The notes beneath the pieces were generated by a model. It saw only the letters and a program-made list of their open reading frames with translations, was not told where the DNA came from and did not search any database. From positions 1 through 14,712 of the forward strand of contig JAKSDL010000393.1 in NCBI GenBank assembly GCA_022360105.1: a DNA stretch of 14,712 nt. Direction: 5' to 3'. A program made the position numbers and the translations under genes. Positions 6,671 to 13,055 of this stretch are shown in pieces. Origin of the DNA: Pseudomonadota bacterium. Its GTDB lineage: Bacteria > SAR324 > XYD2-FULL-50-16 > JAHJRI01. The stretch's first letter is position 1, and the number at the start of each line of letters is the position of its first letter.

Positions 6671-7810
6671 TTATCGATAGTTCCTGGCCAGAAACCTGTC
6701 TCTTTTTGAGCGCAAAAGCATCATGATCAGATTTGGAAGCTTTGCCTTTTCCCTGATTTTTAAGGTTTTAATTGAGGCATCAACAATATCATTAGGAATC
6801 TTTGATTGGAGGCTTGAGGGCTTTCGAACCAGTTTGAGTGATTCGGTTTTACAGCTGGTAACGCACAAACCACAGCCGATGCAGCGATCCTTGTCAAAAA
6901 CAACTTTTTTCTCGGGGACTGACAAGGCATCCATTTGACAGCGTTTAATGCACAATTTGCATCCATCACATTCATCAAGGTTTACGGCAAGCGTAAATGG
7001 GGACGAAGTAAGCTCGGACGGGTTGGGGAAATTCTTTATGGTCCTTAACACGCCGCAACAACACCCGCAGCAACAGCAAATCCATGTTATTTCTTTGCCG
7101 TTGTTGGGCTGAATAACCAGTCCCTTTTTGTCAGCCAGATCCAGGATTTTCAGAACTTCTTCCTTGCTGGCCTTGCGCCCAAATCCACTGGTGACAAAAT
7201 AATCGTCCCGGGTTCCAAAAGTAATGCAGGTCTCTTCCGGTTTTTTACACTGTTCTCCTGCAATCTCCTTCTCTTTTCTGCATATGCAAGGGGTGACAAC
7301 AAAGTCTGTCTTTTTGTTAACCAGCTCCCTGGCATTTTCGTAGGGAAGCACTTTCAGCTCGTTTTCGATGCTGTGTTCAACCGGAATGGTTCGAAGTTGA
7401 GGGATGGTTTTCCAGGCTTCTTTATCAAATAAAACAGGAATGTACTCTTCGAACAGTTCGACCAGCTCTGTATCCAGATAACCGACTTGCATCTCCCAGA
7501 TGCCGACCACAAACTGGGCAGCCATGTACATATCCGAACCATGGTCAACTGGCGTGTAGAAGATCAAACCTTTCCTGGCCATGCCTTCAAGCAGACTTTC
7601 GGCTTTTGTAGTAGATATACCAGCCCTGTAGGCGACTACTTTTGGATTTTCATCAAGCAGGGTTAAATGGCAGGCAAGAGCAGCTTCTTCTTTGGAAAAT
7701 AGTTTTTTTAGAATGCGAAGTTCCACTCCCGATTCGGTTTCCGGGAAACCTCCCGGCAACGAATCCAGGTGAGTTGCCAGTTGTCTGTATATTCCTTCAT
7801 CTCGGTTCAT
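6671..7810 (-). CDS. Iron-sulfur protein with C-terminal double [4Fe-4S] ferredoxin domain and a cysteine cluster
   Basis: A 379-residue cytoplasmic protein with 15 cysteines from residue 175 to 320 in three groups. Residues 30-86 look like a small helical or winged-helix region (KLFSKEEAALACHL ... GLIFYTP). A central part has PCICRKEKE with C175 and C177, then C188 and C195. Next comes WICCCCGCCCG, residues 243-253: seven cysteines in eight positions. Two classical ferredoxin repeats follow: CDGCKLCIKRC (281-291) and CIGCGLCVTSC (310-320), both C-x2-C-x2-C-x3-C, enough for two [4Fe-4S] clusters. A basic tail ends in RSKRDRFLARN. Family members are common in anaerobes such as Desulfobacterota; their role is not established. 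The extra cysteines could bind a third cluster or another metal. An in-frame TAA 6 bases upstream fixes the start at or after the ATG at 7810. It shares the strand with the kinase gene, 114 bases away. Confidence 0.85.
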   Translation of the reverse strand: MNRDEGIYRQLATHLDSLPGGFPETESGVELRILKKLFSKEEAALACHLTLLDENPKVVAYRAGISTTKAESLLEGMARKGLIFYTPVDHGSDMYMAAQFVVGIWEMQVGYLDTELVELFEEYIPVLFDKEAWKTIPQLRTIPVEHSIENELKVLPYENARELVNKKTDFVVTPCICRKEKEIAGEQCKKPEETCITFGTRDDYFVTSGFGRKASKEEVLKILDLADKKGLVIQPNNGKEITWICCCCGCCCGVLRTIKNFPNPSELTSSPFTLAVNLDECDGCKLCIKRCQMDALSVPEKKVVFDKDRCIGCGLCVTSCKTESLKLVRKPSSLQSKIPNDIVDASIKTLKIREKAKLPNLIMMLLRSKRDRFLARNYR

Positions 7811-7851
7811 GAGTTACTGAACGCTCCGAATGGTTATGTCAATTCTCCCTT

Positions 7852-7859
7852 CACCTCCT
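7852..7859 (-). other. Strong ribosome-binding-site-like AGGAGGTG with no matching gene
   Basis: On the minus strand AGGAGGTG lies 41 bases before the ferredoxin-like gene's ATG, too far to serve it. The only frames it could open are minute, for example GTG at its own end, which stops after six codons. It may be a leader peptide, a remnant of a lost start, or chance. Confidence 0.3.
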
Positions 7860-7924
7860 GAGAAATCTACTTGTCGACTGGTTTTCACGCAAGGATTTTT
7901 AAAAGACAATACGCAAATAAGTTC

Positions 7925-10741
7925 CTAAAAGGGGACGGCAACGGCAAAAGTAGTGCCTTCCCCGACTTTGGTCCGGATTTCGATATCGCCGCCCAATTCG
8001 GCCACGACAACCTTGATGGCATCCATCCCGACACCACGGCCTGAAACATCGGAAACCTGTTTGGCGGTGGAAAAGCCTGCGTGGAAAATCAAAGATAAAC
8101 TCTCCTGCTCGCCCAGGGAACTGGCTTCTACTTCCGAGATAATACCTTTTGCAATAGCGGCTTTCCGAATCTGGCCTGCATCGATCCCTTTTCCATCATC
8201 ACTGATTTTAATTTGCAGTCTGTCGGCTTCATTGTGTACATTGATATCTATCTGTCCCGATGAGGGCTTGCCTACAACGGATCGAACACCAGGTTCCTCC
8301 AATCCGTGATCAACGCAATTTCTAACCAGATGAATTAAGGTTCCGAATAAACGATCAAATTTCGTCATGGAAATTTCCGTATCCAATCCCGAAAGGTTAA
8401 TCTGAACCGACTTGCTTAGCCGCACCGCCAAATCTTCAGCAGTGCGTTTGTAACGCCGTAAAATTGGTGCAACAGGTTGTCTGTTAAAAACTTCAAACTC
8501 ATTTTCCAGATTAACCTGTTGATTGCTGGGAACGACATCCTTTAGAAATGCTTGCAAGCGTTCCAGCTTTGAGTTTGTAACTTGAAAAATCCGGTCTTTG
8601 GACTTTAATTCATCGGTGGAGATAACATCGCTATAACTTTCCAATATGTTACGAAACCTGGTTTCAAGGTCGTTTGTTTCTGTTTTAAGGGTTTCCTGTG
8701 AGCTGTTATCCAGTTGTTTAGCTCCCGAGCGATAGTCATCCAGTATCGATTCAATATAATGAGCCTTTTCTGTAACCGGTTTCAATGCATAACTGCCAGA
8801 TCCACCCTTGATGGTGTGGATAATTCTGAACAAGGCGTTTGGATCGACTTTTTGTGCCGGTAAGGACACAGCCTCGGCAAGTTCATCAAATTGCCCGTTC
8901 ATCTCATTCACAAACTCGATAAATCCCTGTTTGTCGATGGCAATTTTTACGATTACTTCCTTGCGTTCTTCATCCTGCCTTAATTGTTCCGAGAGTTCCC
9001 TTTCCCGGGTAATATCGGTCAGGATGACCATCACACGATATTGCGTCTCAGTTCCAACTGGAGGGATCATACGGTATTCGGTTTTCAGGATTTTACCATC
9101 CACCTTTAATTCCTCGGGAAGAATATCGGTGAACAACTCAATGGAGGTTGCGCCGTCAAAAACCATGTCCAGCATTTCCCTGATACCTTGCTCATCGGTA
9201 ATTTCGGAGCCTGACGTTAGTAGCTCCAGGGCATTTTTTTCTTCAAGAGGATCTGAGAAAAAGACCTGGCAGGCTTTGGAATAAAGGGGATCTATTTGAT
9301 AATTATCCCTGAAGGTTAAAAAGCCTTGTCCGGTATTATCCAGTAGAACTTTTATCGATTCAGTACGTTCCTCAACCTTTTGTTCCAGGGTATCCTTATG
9401 CTGCTGCAGTTCGACATTCTTTTTGGACAATTCTTCCGATTTTTCCCCCAACTCTTCAGATAAGACCTCTACTCTTTGAAAAGCCTTGGAAAACCTCACG
9501 GATAAAAGAAATGCCTGGGAGAATATAAAAATGAAGACACCAAACGGAACCCAGAATCCGGTATTCAAGACTTTCAGATCATACAAAATGTCATTGACTG
9601 TTGTCAGGAACAAGGCAAAGAATCCCAGGGCAAAAATAATCGCACCTTCCTGCCCTTTGCGAATGGAAAGAACTATTACATAGATCACATAAAAGATAAC
9701 CAGCAGGGTAAATCCTTGAAATACCGGGAGTGTCCAGGTTCCGTACTTAAGGGGAGCAATAACAACTGCAATTGAAAAAAGGTAACTGACGAACTGAACC
9801 CCCCGGATAACCTTCCTGGAGAACACCCATGAAAAGACTGTTTTAACAAACATGGAAAAGGCAGGAATTGCCAGGTAAAAACAGAGAATTTCGACTTTAA
9901 CGGCAAAATGCCAGTTCAAATCCGGAAACATGGTCATTAAATACCGCTCCCCGGTTAAAATAATTCTCAGGGCGATGAGAAAACAAAATAAACTGAAATA
10001 TAAAGCTGATATTCCTTTGCGTCTCAGGATGTATAACCCCAAGTGGTAGAGTGCCATGATCAATATACTGCCAAAAAGCAAAAACTCAAACGCCAGGGAT
10101 TTGTTTTTTAATGCAACCACCTGGGTACCTGATCCTAATAAAATTGGCAGACGCACACCTCCTATCCGATCGTGATAATTGGAAACATGCAGGACAAGCT
10201 CAAGAATCTCACTCTCGCTTTTAAATTCGACCGTCCGGGGTTTTAAAAACGGCCTGGTCGACTCGCTATCTGTGCCTGCAATGCCGCTTTCTACCGCCAG
10301 TTTCCCATTAATAAACAAGCGACCCGCAGTGTTTAAATCCAGTATCTTTAAGCCCAGAATTTCTTCTGTACCTGATAATTTAATTTTAAGTTTGAAGGTA
10401 GCAAATCCGGAACCTCCCAGCTTTGTTCCCTGGTAATCAAGACCGTTCCACAATCTTGGCAATTCGATATAAAACGATGGTTGGGTTATTTCCTTCAGCT
10501 CCTCAGGGCTCAATTGTTTTTTCCAATAGAATTCCCATTCTCCGACCAGGGGAACAGGTTCCCGATTGTCGAAATTCCATCCACTTAAGTCGAGAAATCC
10601 TTTTTCAGCTTTGGGCGGTTGGTCCTGTACTGCATGAACGGTGTAGACCAGTACAATGGCGTTCAAAATCACCGCACAGAACAAAGTTATCCATAATCGA
10701 TTGATTAACGTTGTAAAATTTTCATTGTGACGTTTTTTCAT
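7925..10741 (-). CDS. 7TMR-DISM sensor histidine kinase with PAS-like, HPt and CheA-like ATPase domains
   Basis: A 938-residue membrane sensor kinase. One N-terminal membrane segment (about 15-37) precedes an extracytoplasmic beta-rich domain (45-205) of the 7TMR-DISM extracellular type (LSGWNFDNREPVPLVGEWEF). Seven hydrophobic helices follow at about 215-415. A coiled coil (415-465) leads to a PAS-like domain (465-580). An HPt domain spans about 595-700, with the phospho-acceptor His642 in IIHTIKGGSGS. The ATPase has its N box at LVRNCVDHG (Asn808), G1 at SDDGKGID (847-854) and G2 at GRGVGMD (901-907). So the phosphate would pass from the ATPase to the HPt histidine, as in CheA. No classical HisKA domain, receiver domain or CheW-like domain is visible. 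No response regulator is in the window, so it is an orphan kinase here. It diverges from the anti-sigma/sigma operon. AGGGAA lies 9 bases before the ATG. Confidence 0.92.
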   Translation of the reverse strand: MKKRHNENFTTLINRLWITLFCAVILNAIVLVYTVHAVQDQPPKAEKGFLDLSGWNFDNREPVPLVGEWEFYWKKQLSPEELKEITQPSFYIELPRLWNGLDYQGTKLGGSGFATFKLKIKLSGTEEILGLKILDLNTAGRLFINGKLAVESGIAGTDSESTRPFLKPRTVEFKSESEILELVLHVSNYHDRIGGVRLPILLGSGTQVVALKNKSLAFEFLLFGSILIMALYHLGLYILRRKGISALYFSLFCFLIALRIILTGERYLMTMFPDLNWHFAVKVEILCFYLAIPAFSMFVKTVFSWVFSRKVIRGVQFVSYLFSIAVVIAPLKYGTWTLPVFQGFTLLVIFYVIYVIVLSIRKGQEGAIIFALGFFALFLTTVNDILYDLKVLNTGFWVPFGVFIFIFSQAFLLSVRFSKAFQRVEVLSEELGEKSEELSKKNVELQQHKDTLEQKVEERTESIKVLLDNTGQGFLTFRDNYQIDPLYSKACQVFFSDPLEEKNALELLTSGSEITDEQGIREMLDMVFDGATSIELFTDILPEELKVDGKILKTEYRMIPPVGTETQYRVMVILTDITRERELSEQLRQDEERKEVIVKIAIDKQGFIEFVNEMNGQFDELAEAVSLPAQKVDPNALFRIIHTIKGGSGSYALKPVTEKAHYIESILDDYRSGAKQLDNSSQETLKTETNDLETRFRNILESYSDVISTDELKSKDRIFQVTNSKLERLQAFLKDVVPSNQQVNLENEFEVFNRQPVAPILRRYKRTAEDLAVRLSKSVQINLSGLDTEISMTKFDRLFGTLIHLVRNCVDHGLEEPGVRSVVGKPSSGQIDINVHNEADRLQIKISDDGKGIDAGQIRKAAIAKGIISEVEASSLGEQESLSLIFHAGFSTAKQVSDVSGRGVGMDAIKVVVAELGGDIEIRTKVGEGTTFAVAVPF

Positions 10742-11078
10742 TGCAGAGTTCCCTGTGGATCCAATTAATTTATAAAACCTGGAAAATGACAGCTTTCAGC
10801 TCCATTTGGATCGGTTGCTCTCCCCGGGTTACAACCGTCGCCTGAATCAGCTGATCACTATCTTATCATTTTTTTTAGGTCTATCTCAATCACCGCTTCA
10901 GGTTTCCCGCGGACTTCCTGATTAACGTCCGGCATCCAGGATGTAGCAGGTGATTGTTGATGAGCAATCCTCATTATATCAGGATATTAATTAATTTCCG
11001 GAATTTTTCCCGCAAGAAAATGAGATCATCCACGTTACAATTAGTAGGGATAAAAAAACTAGTTTTAGAGGGCGGACC
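10742..11078. promoter_or_regulatory. 337-bp divergent intergenic region between the sensor kinase and the sigma operon
   Basis: No gene is visible. It must hold the promoters of both the kinase (minus) and the anti-sigma operon (plus). Towards the operon, GAGGG at 11065-11069, 6 bases... before the ATG at 11079, is the ribosome binding site. A GGAATTT at about 11000 and a TACAAT at about 11035 are loose candidates for ECF-type and sigma-70-type elements, neither with a convincing partner. ATCAGCTGAT at 10846-10855 is a perfect 10-bp palindrome nearer the kinase. A TTTTATAA stretch about 30 bases before the kinase ATG could be its -10 region. Confidence 0.4.
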
Positions 11079-11549
11079 ATGAAAAAGCATTATTCCGAAA
11101 AGCAGCTCATGGCGTTTGTTGATGATGCGTTAGGTGAAACAGAATATAATTTAATAAAGTCTCACCTGAAAACGTGCAGTCAATGCGCCGGACATGTTGA
11201 AAGCCTGCAGTCGATTTTTAAGGCTCTGGATCGTTGGGAATCTCCCCCGGTTGAGAATGAACTGGCCGGGAATACTATGAAGCTTTGGAAACTGATCCAA
11301 CAAAACAACGATCAACAGAAAGAAAATTACCTGAATTCCGGATTGAAAAAGACTCAACGGTACCTGGCTATTGCCGCAATGGCCGCAGGACTTGCTATTG
11401 GAATTCTATTTGGGGATATCGCTCGTCGGGGAATCATTGGAATTGAATCCTCGGATCATTTTTACCCGGTTGTCCTGCAGGAAAATGGGGAATCTATCAA
11501 CGATAATTACGTTTCCCTGATAATCAGCGAAGGAAGAGACGATTTATGA
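11079..11549 (+). CDS. Membrane-anchored zinc-finger anti-sigma factor
   Basis: A 156-residue one-pass membrane protein. The N-terminal cytoplasmic part has a zinc-binding anti-sigma (ZAS, zf-HC2) motif: His29-x3-Cys33-x2-Cys36 in SHLKTCSQC. It is preceded by the usual MAFVDDALGETEYNLIKSHL helix that packs against the sigma factor. A hydrophobic segment, AIAAMAAGLAIGILFG (97-112), anchors it. A short periplasmic tail of about 40 residues follows. Proteins of this type hold an ECF sigma factor inactive until a signal causes release or proteolysis. Its partner is most likely the sigma factor two genes downstream. The stop overlaps the next start by four bases (ATGA), indicating translational coupling. 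It is the first gene of the operon, whereas sigma usually comes first. Confidence 0.85.
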   Translation: MKKHYSEKQLMAFVDDALGETEYNLIKSHLKTCSQCAGHVESLQSIFKALDRWESPPVENELAGNTMKLWKLIQQNNDQQKENYLNSGLKKTQRYLAIAAMAAGLAIGILFGDIARRGIIGIESSDHFYPVVLQENGESINDNYVSLIISEGRDDL

Positions 11550-12025
11550 ATGAAAGAGTAAAAAGATTGCTATTCATTTTTTCAATTTGCCTGAATATCG
11601 GTTTTATCGTCATTGCCGCGTTCGCCATGTATCAAAAGGAAAATCGTAAGTCGAAATTTCGATATTTTGGTCGACACAGTACATCCGCCGTTTTTGAGGT
11701 GGTGGATTTAACCCGGCAACAACACCAAGAAGTGGATCAACTGATCCAGCTTTTCCGCGCTAATATGCTCTCCGTAAGCAAGGCTGTGGCACCACTGAAA
11801 GCAGATCTTTTTATAGGAATGGCCGGAGACAAACCGCTAAGCGAAGAAGAAGCTAAAGCCATCATCAGTAAAATGAACGCAATGCAAAATCAACGGGGAG
11901 AACTGATTCACCAACATTTGAAAGCACTCCGTCAGGTTTTGACAGAAGAACAAACACAAGAAGTGTTTACACGATTTGCAGAAATACAAAACAGATGGTC
12001 AAAAAAGGTCAAGCCAACGTGGTGA
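11546..12025 (+). CDS. Spy/CpxP-like periplasmic (heavy-metal sensor-type) protein
   Basis: A 159-residue protein with an uncleaved-looking N-terminal membrane segment (LLFIFSICLNIGFIVIAAFAMY, 8-29) and a helical periplasmic domain. It carries two LTxxQ motifs, LTRQQ (55-59) and LTEEQ (132-136), the hallmark of the Spy/CpxP/CnrX/ZraP family. The long helices between them are rich in Glu, Gln and Lys and fit the hairpin dimer fold. Relatives are periplasmic chaperones or metal sensors that act on a sigma or two-component system. In CnrX-type systems such a protein sits between an anti-sigma and a sigma factor, which fits its place here. His44, His60, His122 and His124 are potential metal ligands, but no metal can be assigned. 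It overlaps the upstream gene by 4 bases, and the sigma gene begins inside its last codons. Confidence 0.78.
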   Translation: MNERVKRLLFIFSICLNIGFIVIAAFAMYQKENRKSKFRYFGRHSTSAVFEVVDLTRQQHQEVDQLIQLFRANMLSVSKAVAPLKADLFIGMAGDKPLSEEEAKAIISKMNAMQNQRGELIHQHLKALRQVLTEEQTQEVFTRFAEIQNRWSKKVKPTW

Positions 12026-12615
12026 AGGCAGACTTCGGTCACCCGGGTCACAACGAAGATGACCTGAATGTAGATAAGATTCTGATCCAGGCAATTAAGA
12101 ATAGCGATGAAACAGCATTCGAGCTGCTGCTGGAACGATATCAAAAAAAGATACACCGATTTGCTTATCGACTGCTTGGGGATGTTGACGCGGCAAATGA
12201 TGTTGCCCAGGAAACGTTTTTAAAGTTTTACAAGTTGCTGCAGGGCAAATCGGAAATCAAGTATCTTGCCGCGCTGTTGTACAGAATCGCAAAAAACTGC
12301 TGTATCGATATCAAAAGAAAACAGCGAATTCGGACCATTACACCTGAAGAAATGCCTGTGGAGTATCGAACTGCTTTTCAAGTACTCGATGAAAAAGAGA
12401 GACAGGTAAGGATTGAAAAGGCCCTGCGGAAGCTGCCGGAAAACCAGCAGTTGGCTATTGTGCTGAGGCACACGGAATCACTTTCTTACCAGGACATCGG
12501 CGAGGTAATGTCGATATCTGTTTCGGCTGTGGAATCTTTGTTGTTCAGGGCTCGCAGCAAGCTGAAAAAACTGTTGGAGCAGCAGGAGTTGTTGGATTCT
12601 GTTTCAGGAAACTGA
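11995..12615 (+). CDS. ECF-type sigma-70 family RNA polymerase sigma factor
   Basis: A 206-residue sigma factor with regions 2 and 4 only, as in ECF (group 4) sigmas. Region 2 is about residues 38-108: DETAFELLLERYQKKIHRFA, then DAANDVAQETFLKFYKLL, the core-binding and -10 recognition segment, then LYRIAKNCCIDIKRKQ. Region 4 is about 138-193: LRKLPENQQLAIVLRHTESL, then SYQDIGEVMSISVSAVESLLF with the -35-binding helix-turn-helix. It directs polymerase to stress promoters and is presumably held by the anti-sigma of the same operon. ATG 11995 overlaps the previous gene by 31 bases. GTG 12022, overlapping its stop as GTGA, is an alternative that removes 9 residues with no family resemblance; neither has a strong ribosome binding site. 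The first ~25 residues are extra to the usual domain. Its last place in the operon is unusual. Confidence 0.9.
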   Translation: MVKKGQANVVKADFGHPGHNEDDLNVDKILIQAIKNSDETAFELLLERYQKKIHRFAYRLLGDVDAANDVAQETFLKFYKLLQGKSEIKYLAALLYRIAKNCCIDIKRKQRIRTITPEEMPVEYRTAFQVLDEKERQVRIEKALRKLPENQQLAIVLRHTESLSYQDIGEVMSISVSAVESLLFRARSKLKKLLEQQELLDSVSGN

Positions 12616-12789
12616 TTTCGGATAACGGTAAGGCGACCGTGCTTTAACATTATTACATTAAGGAGATTAAGATTATCTGTCATCAACTACCTAATATTTC
12701 CCTTTACGTGGCCGCCGACAGGCTCTTGCTCTGATTGATGGGCAACGAGTTGCTTATTTTACAAGTGTTTCAGTATATATTTTTTCAAG
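12616..12789. other. Gap after the sigma gene, with a weak hairpin
   Basis: ACGGT at 12625-12629 pairs with ACCGT at 12636-12640, starting 10 bases after the sigma stop and followed by GCTTTAACATTATT. This is a weak terminator candidate. GCAACGAGTTGC at 12742-12753 followed by TTATTTT is another short weak structure. AAGGAG at 12660-12665 has no suitable start codon after it. No gene is seen. Confidence 0.3.
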
Positions 12790-12890
12790 TTGGTGGGTTC
12801 GTCGCTCCGCTCCTTAACCCACCCTACATTCTGTAAAAACTTTGACAATGGTGTAGGGTGGATCAAGGAACGTAGGGACGGGTCCACCAA
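12790..12890. repeat. Nested inverted repeat (REP/MITE-like), two hairpins facing each other
   Basis: Left arm 12790-12828 and right arm 12852-12890 are inverted copies, matching at 31 of 39 positions, around a 23-base loop. The left arm is itself a hairpin: GGTGGGTT (12792-12799) pairs perfectly with AACCCACC (12816-12823). The right arm has GGTGGATC and GGTCCACC in the same layout. The core word GTAGGGTGG/CCACCCTAC resembles short palindromic repeats widespread in bacterial intergenic DNA. No transposase is present, so a non-autonomous dispersed element is likely. Confidence 0.75.
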
Positions 12891-12951
12891 TGTGCAACAA
12901 AAACTATACATCTAATTAGACTTTACTCACTAACAATGACTTCAATTTTCA

Positions 12952-13031
12952 GTCATTCCGGGCTCGACCCGGAATCTAAACAGGTTCCATCGGACAGATG
13001 GCCTTGGATCGCGGATCAAGTCCGGGATAAC
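12952..13031. repeat. Second inverted repeat, of the GTCATTCCGGG type
   Basis: The left arm 12952-12976 contains a perfect 8-bp hairpin, ATTCCGGG (12955-12962) with CCCGGAAT (12968-12975). The right arm 13007-13031 matches the inverse of the left arm at 18 of 25 positions. This layout resembles a widespread intergenic palindrome that begins GTCATTCCGGGCTTGACCCG. It lies immediately upstream of the efflux gene and translates by chance as an N-terminal extension. Confidence 0.75.
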
Positions 13032-13055
13032 AAGGCGGCTAGTCTTTTTAGAATA

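Noticed and set aside
8808..9284. 158-codon plus-strand open frame inside the sensor kinase
   Set aside because: Antisense shadow of a well-supported kinase domain region; serine-rich, no ribosome binding site.
7925..10741. Chemotaxis CheA
   Set aside because: HPt and ATPase resemble CheA, but the CheW-like regulatory domain is absent and a 7TM sensor is fused, so it is a membrane sensor kinase.
12738..12836. 32-codon frame from ATG 12738 ending in the nested repeat
   Set aside because: Most of its second half is translated from the palindromic element and no ribosome binding site precedes it.
12790..13031. CRISPR array
   Set aside because: The repeats are inverted, differ from each other, and lack regular spacers; no cas gene is nearby.
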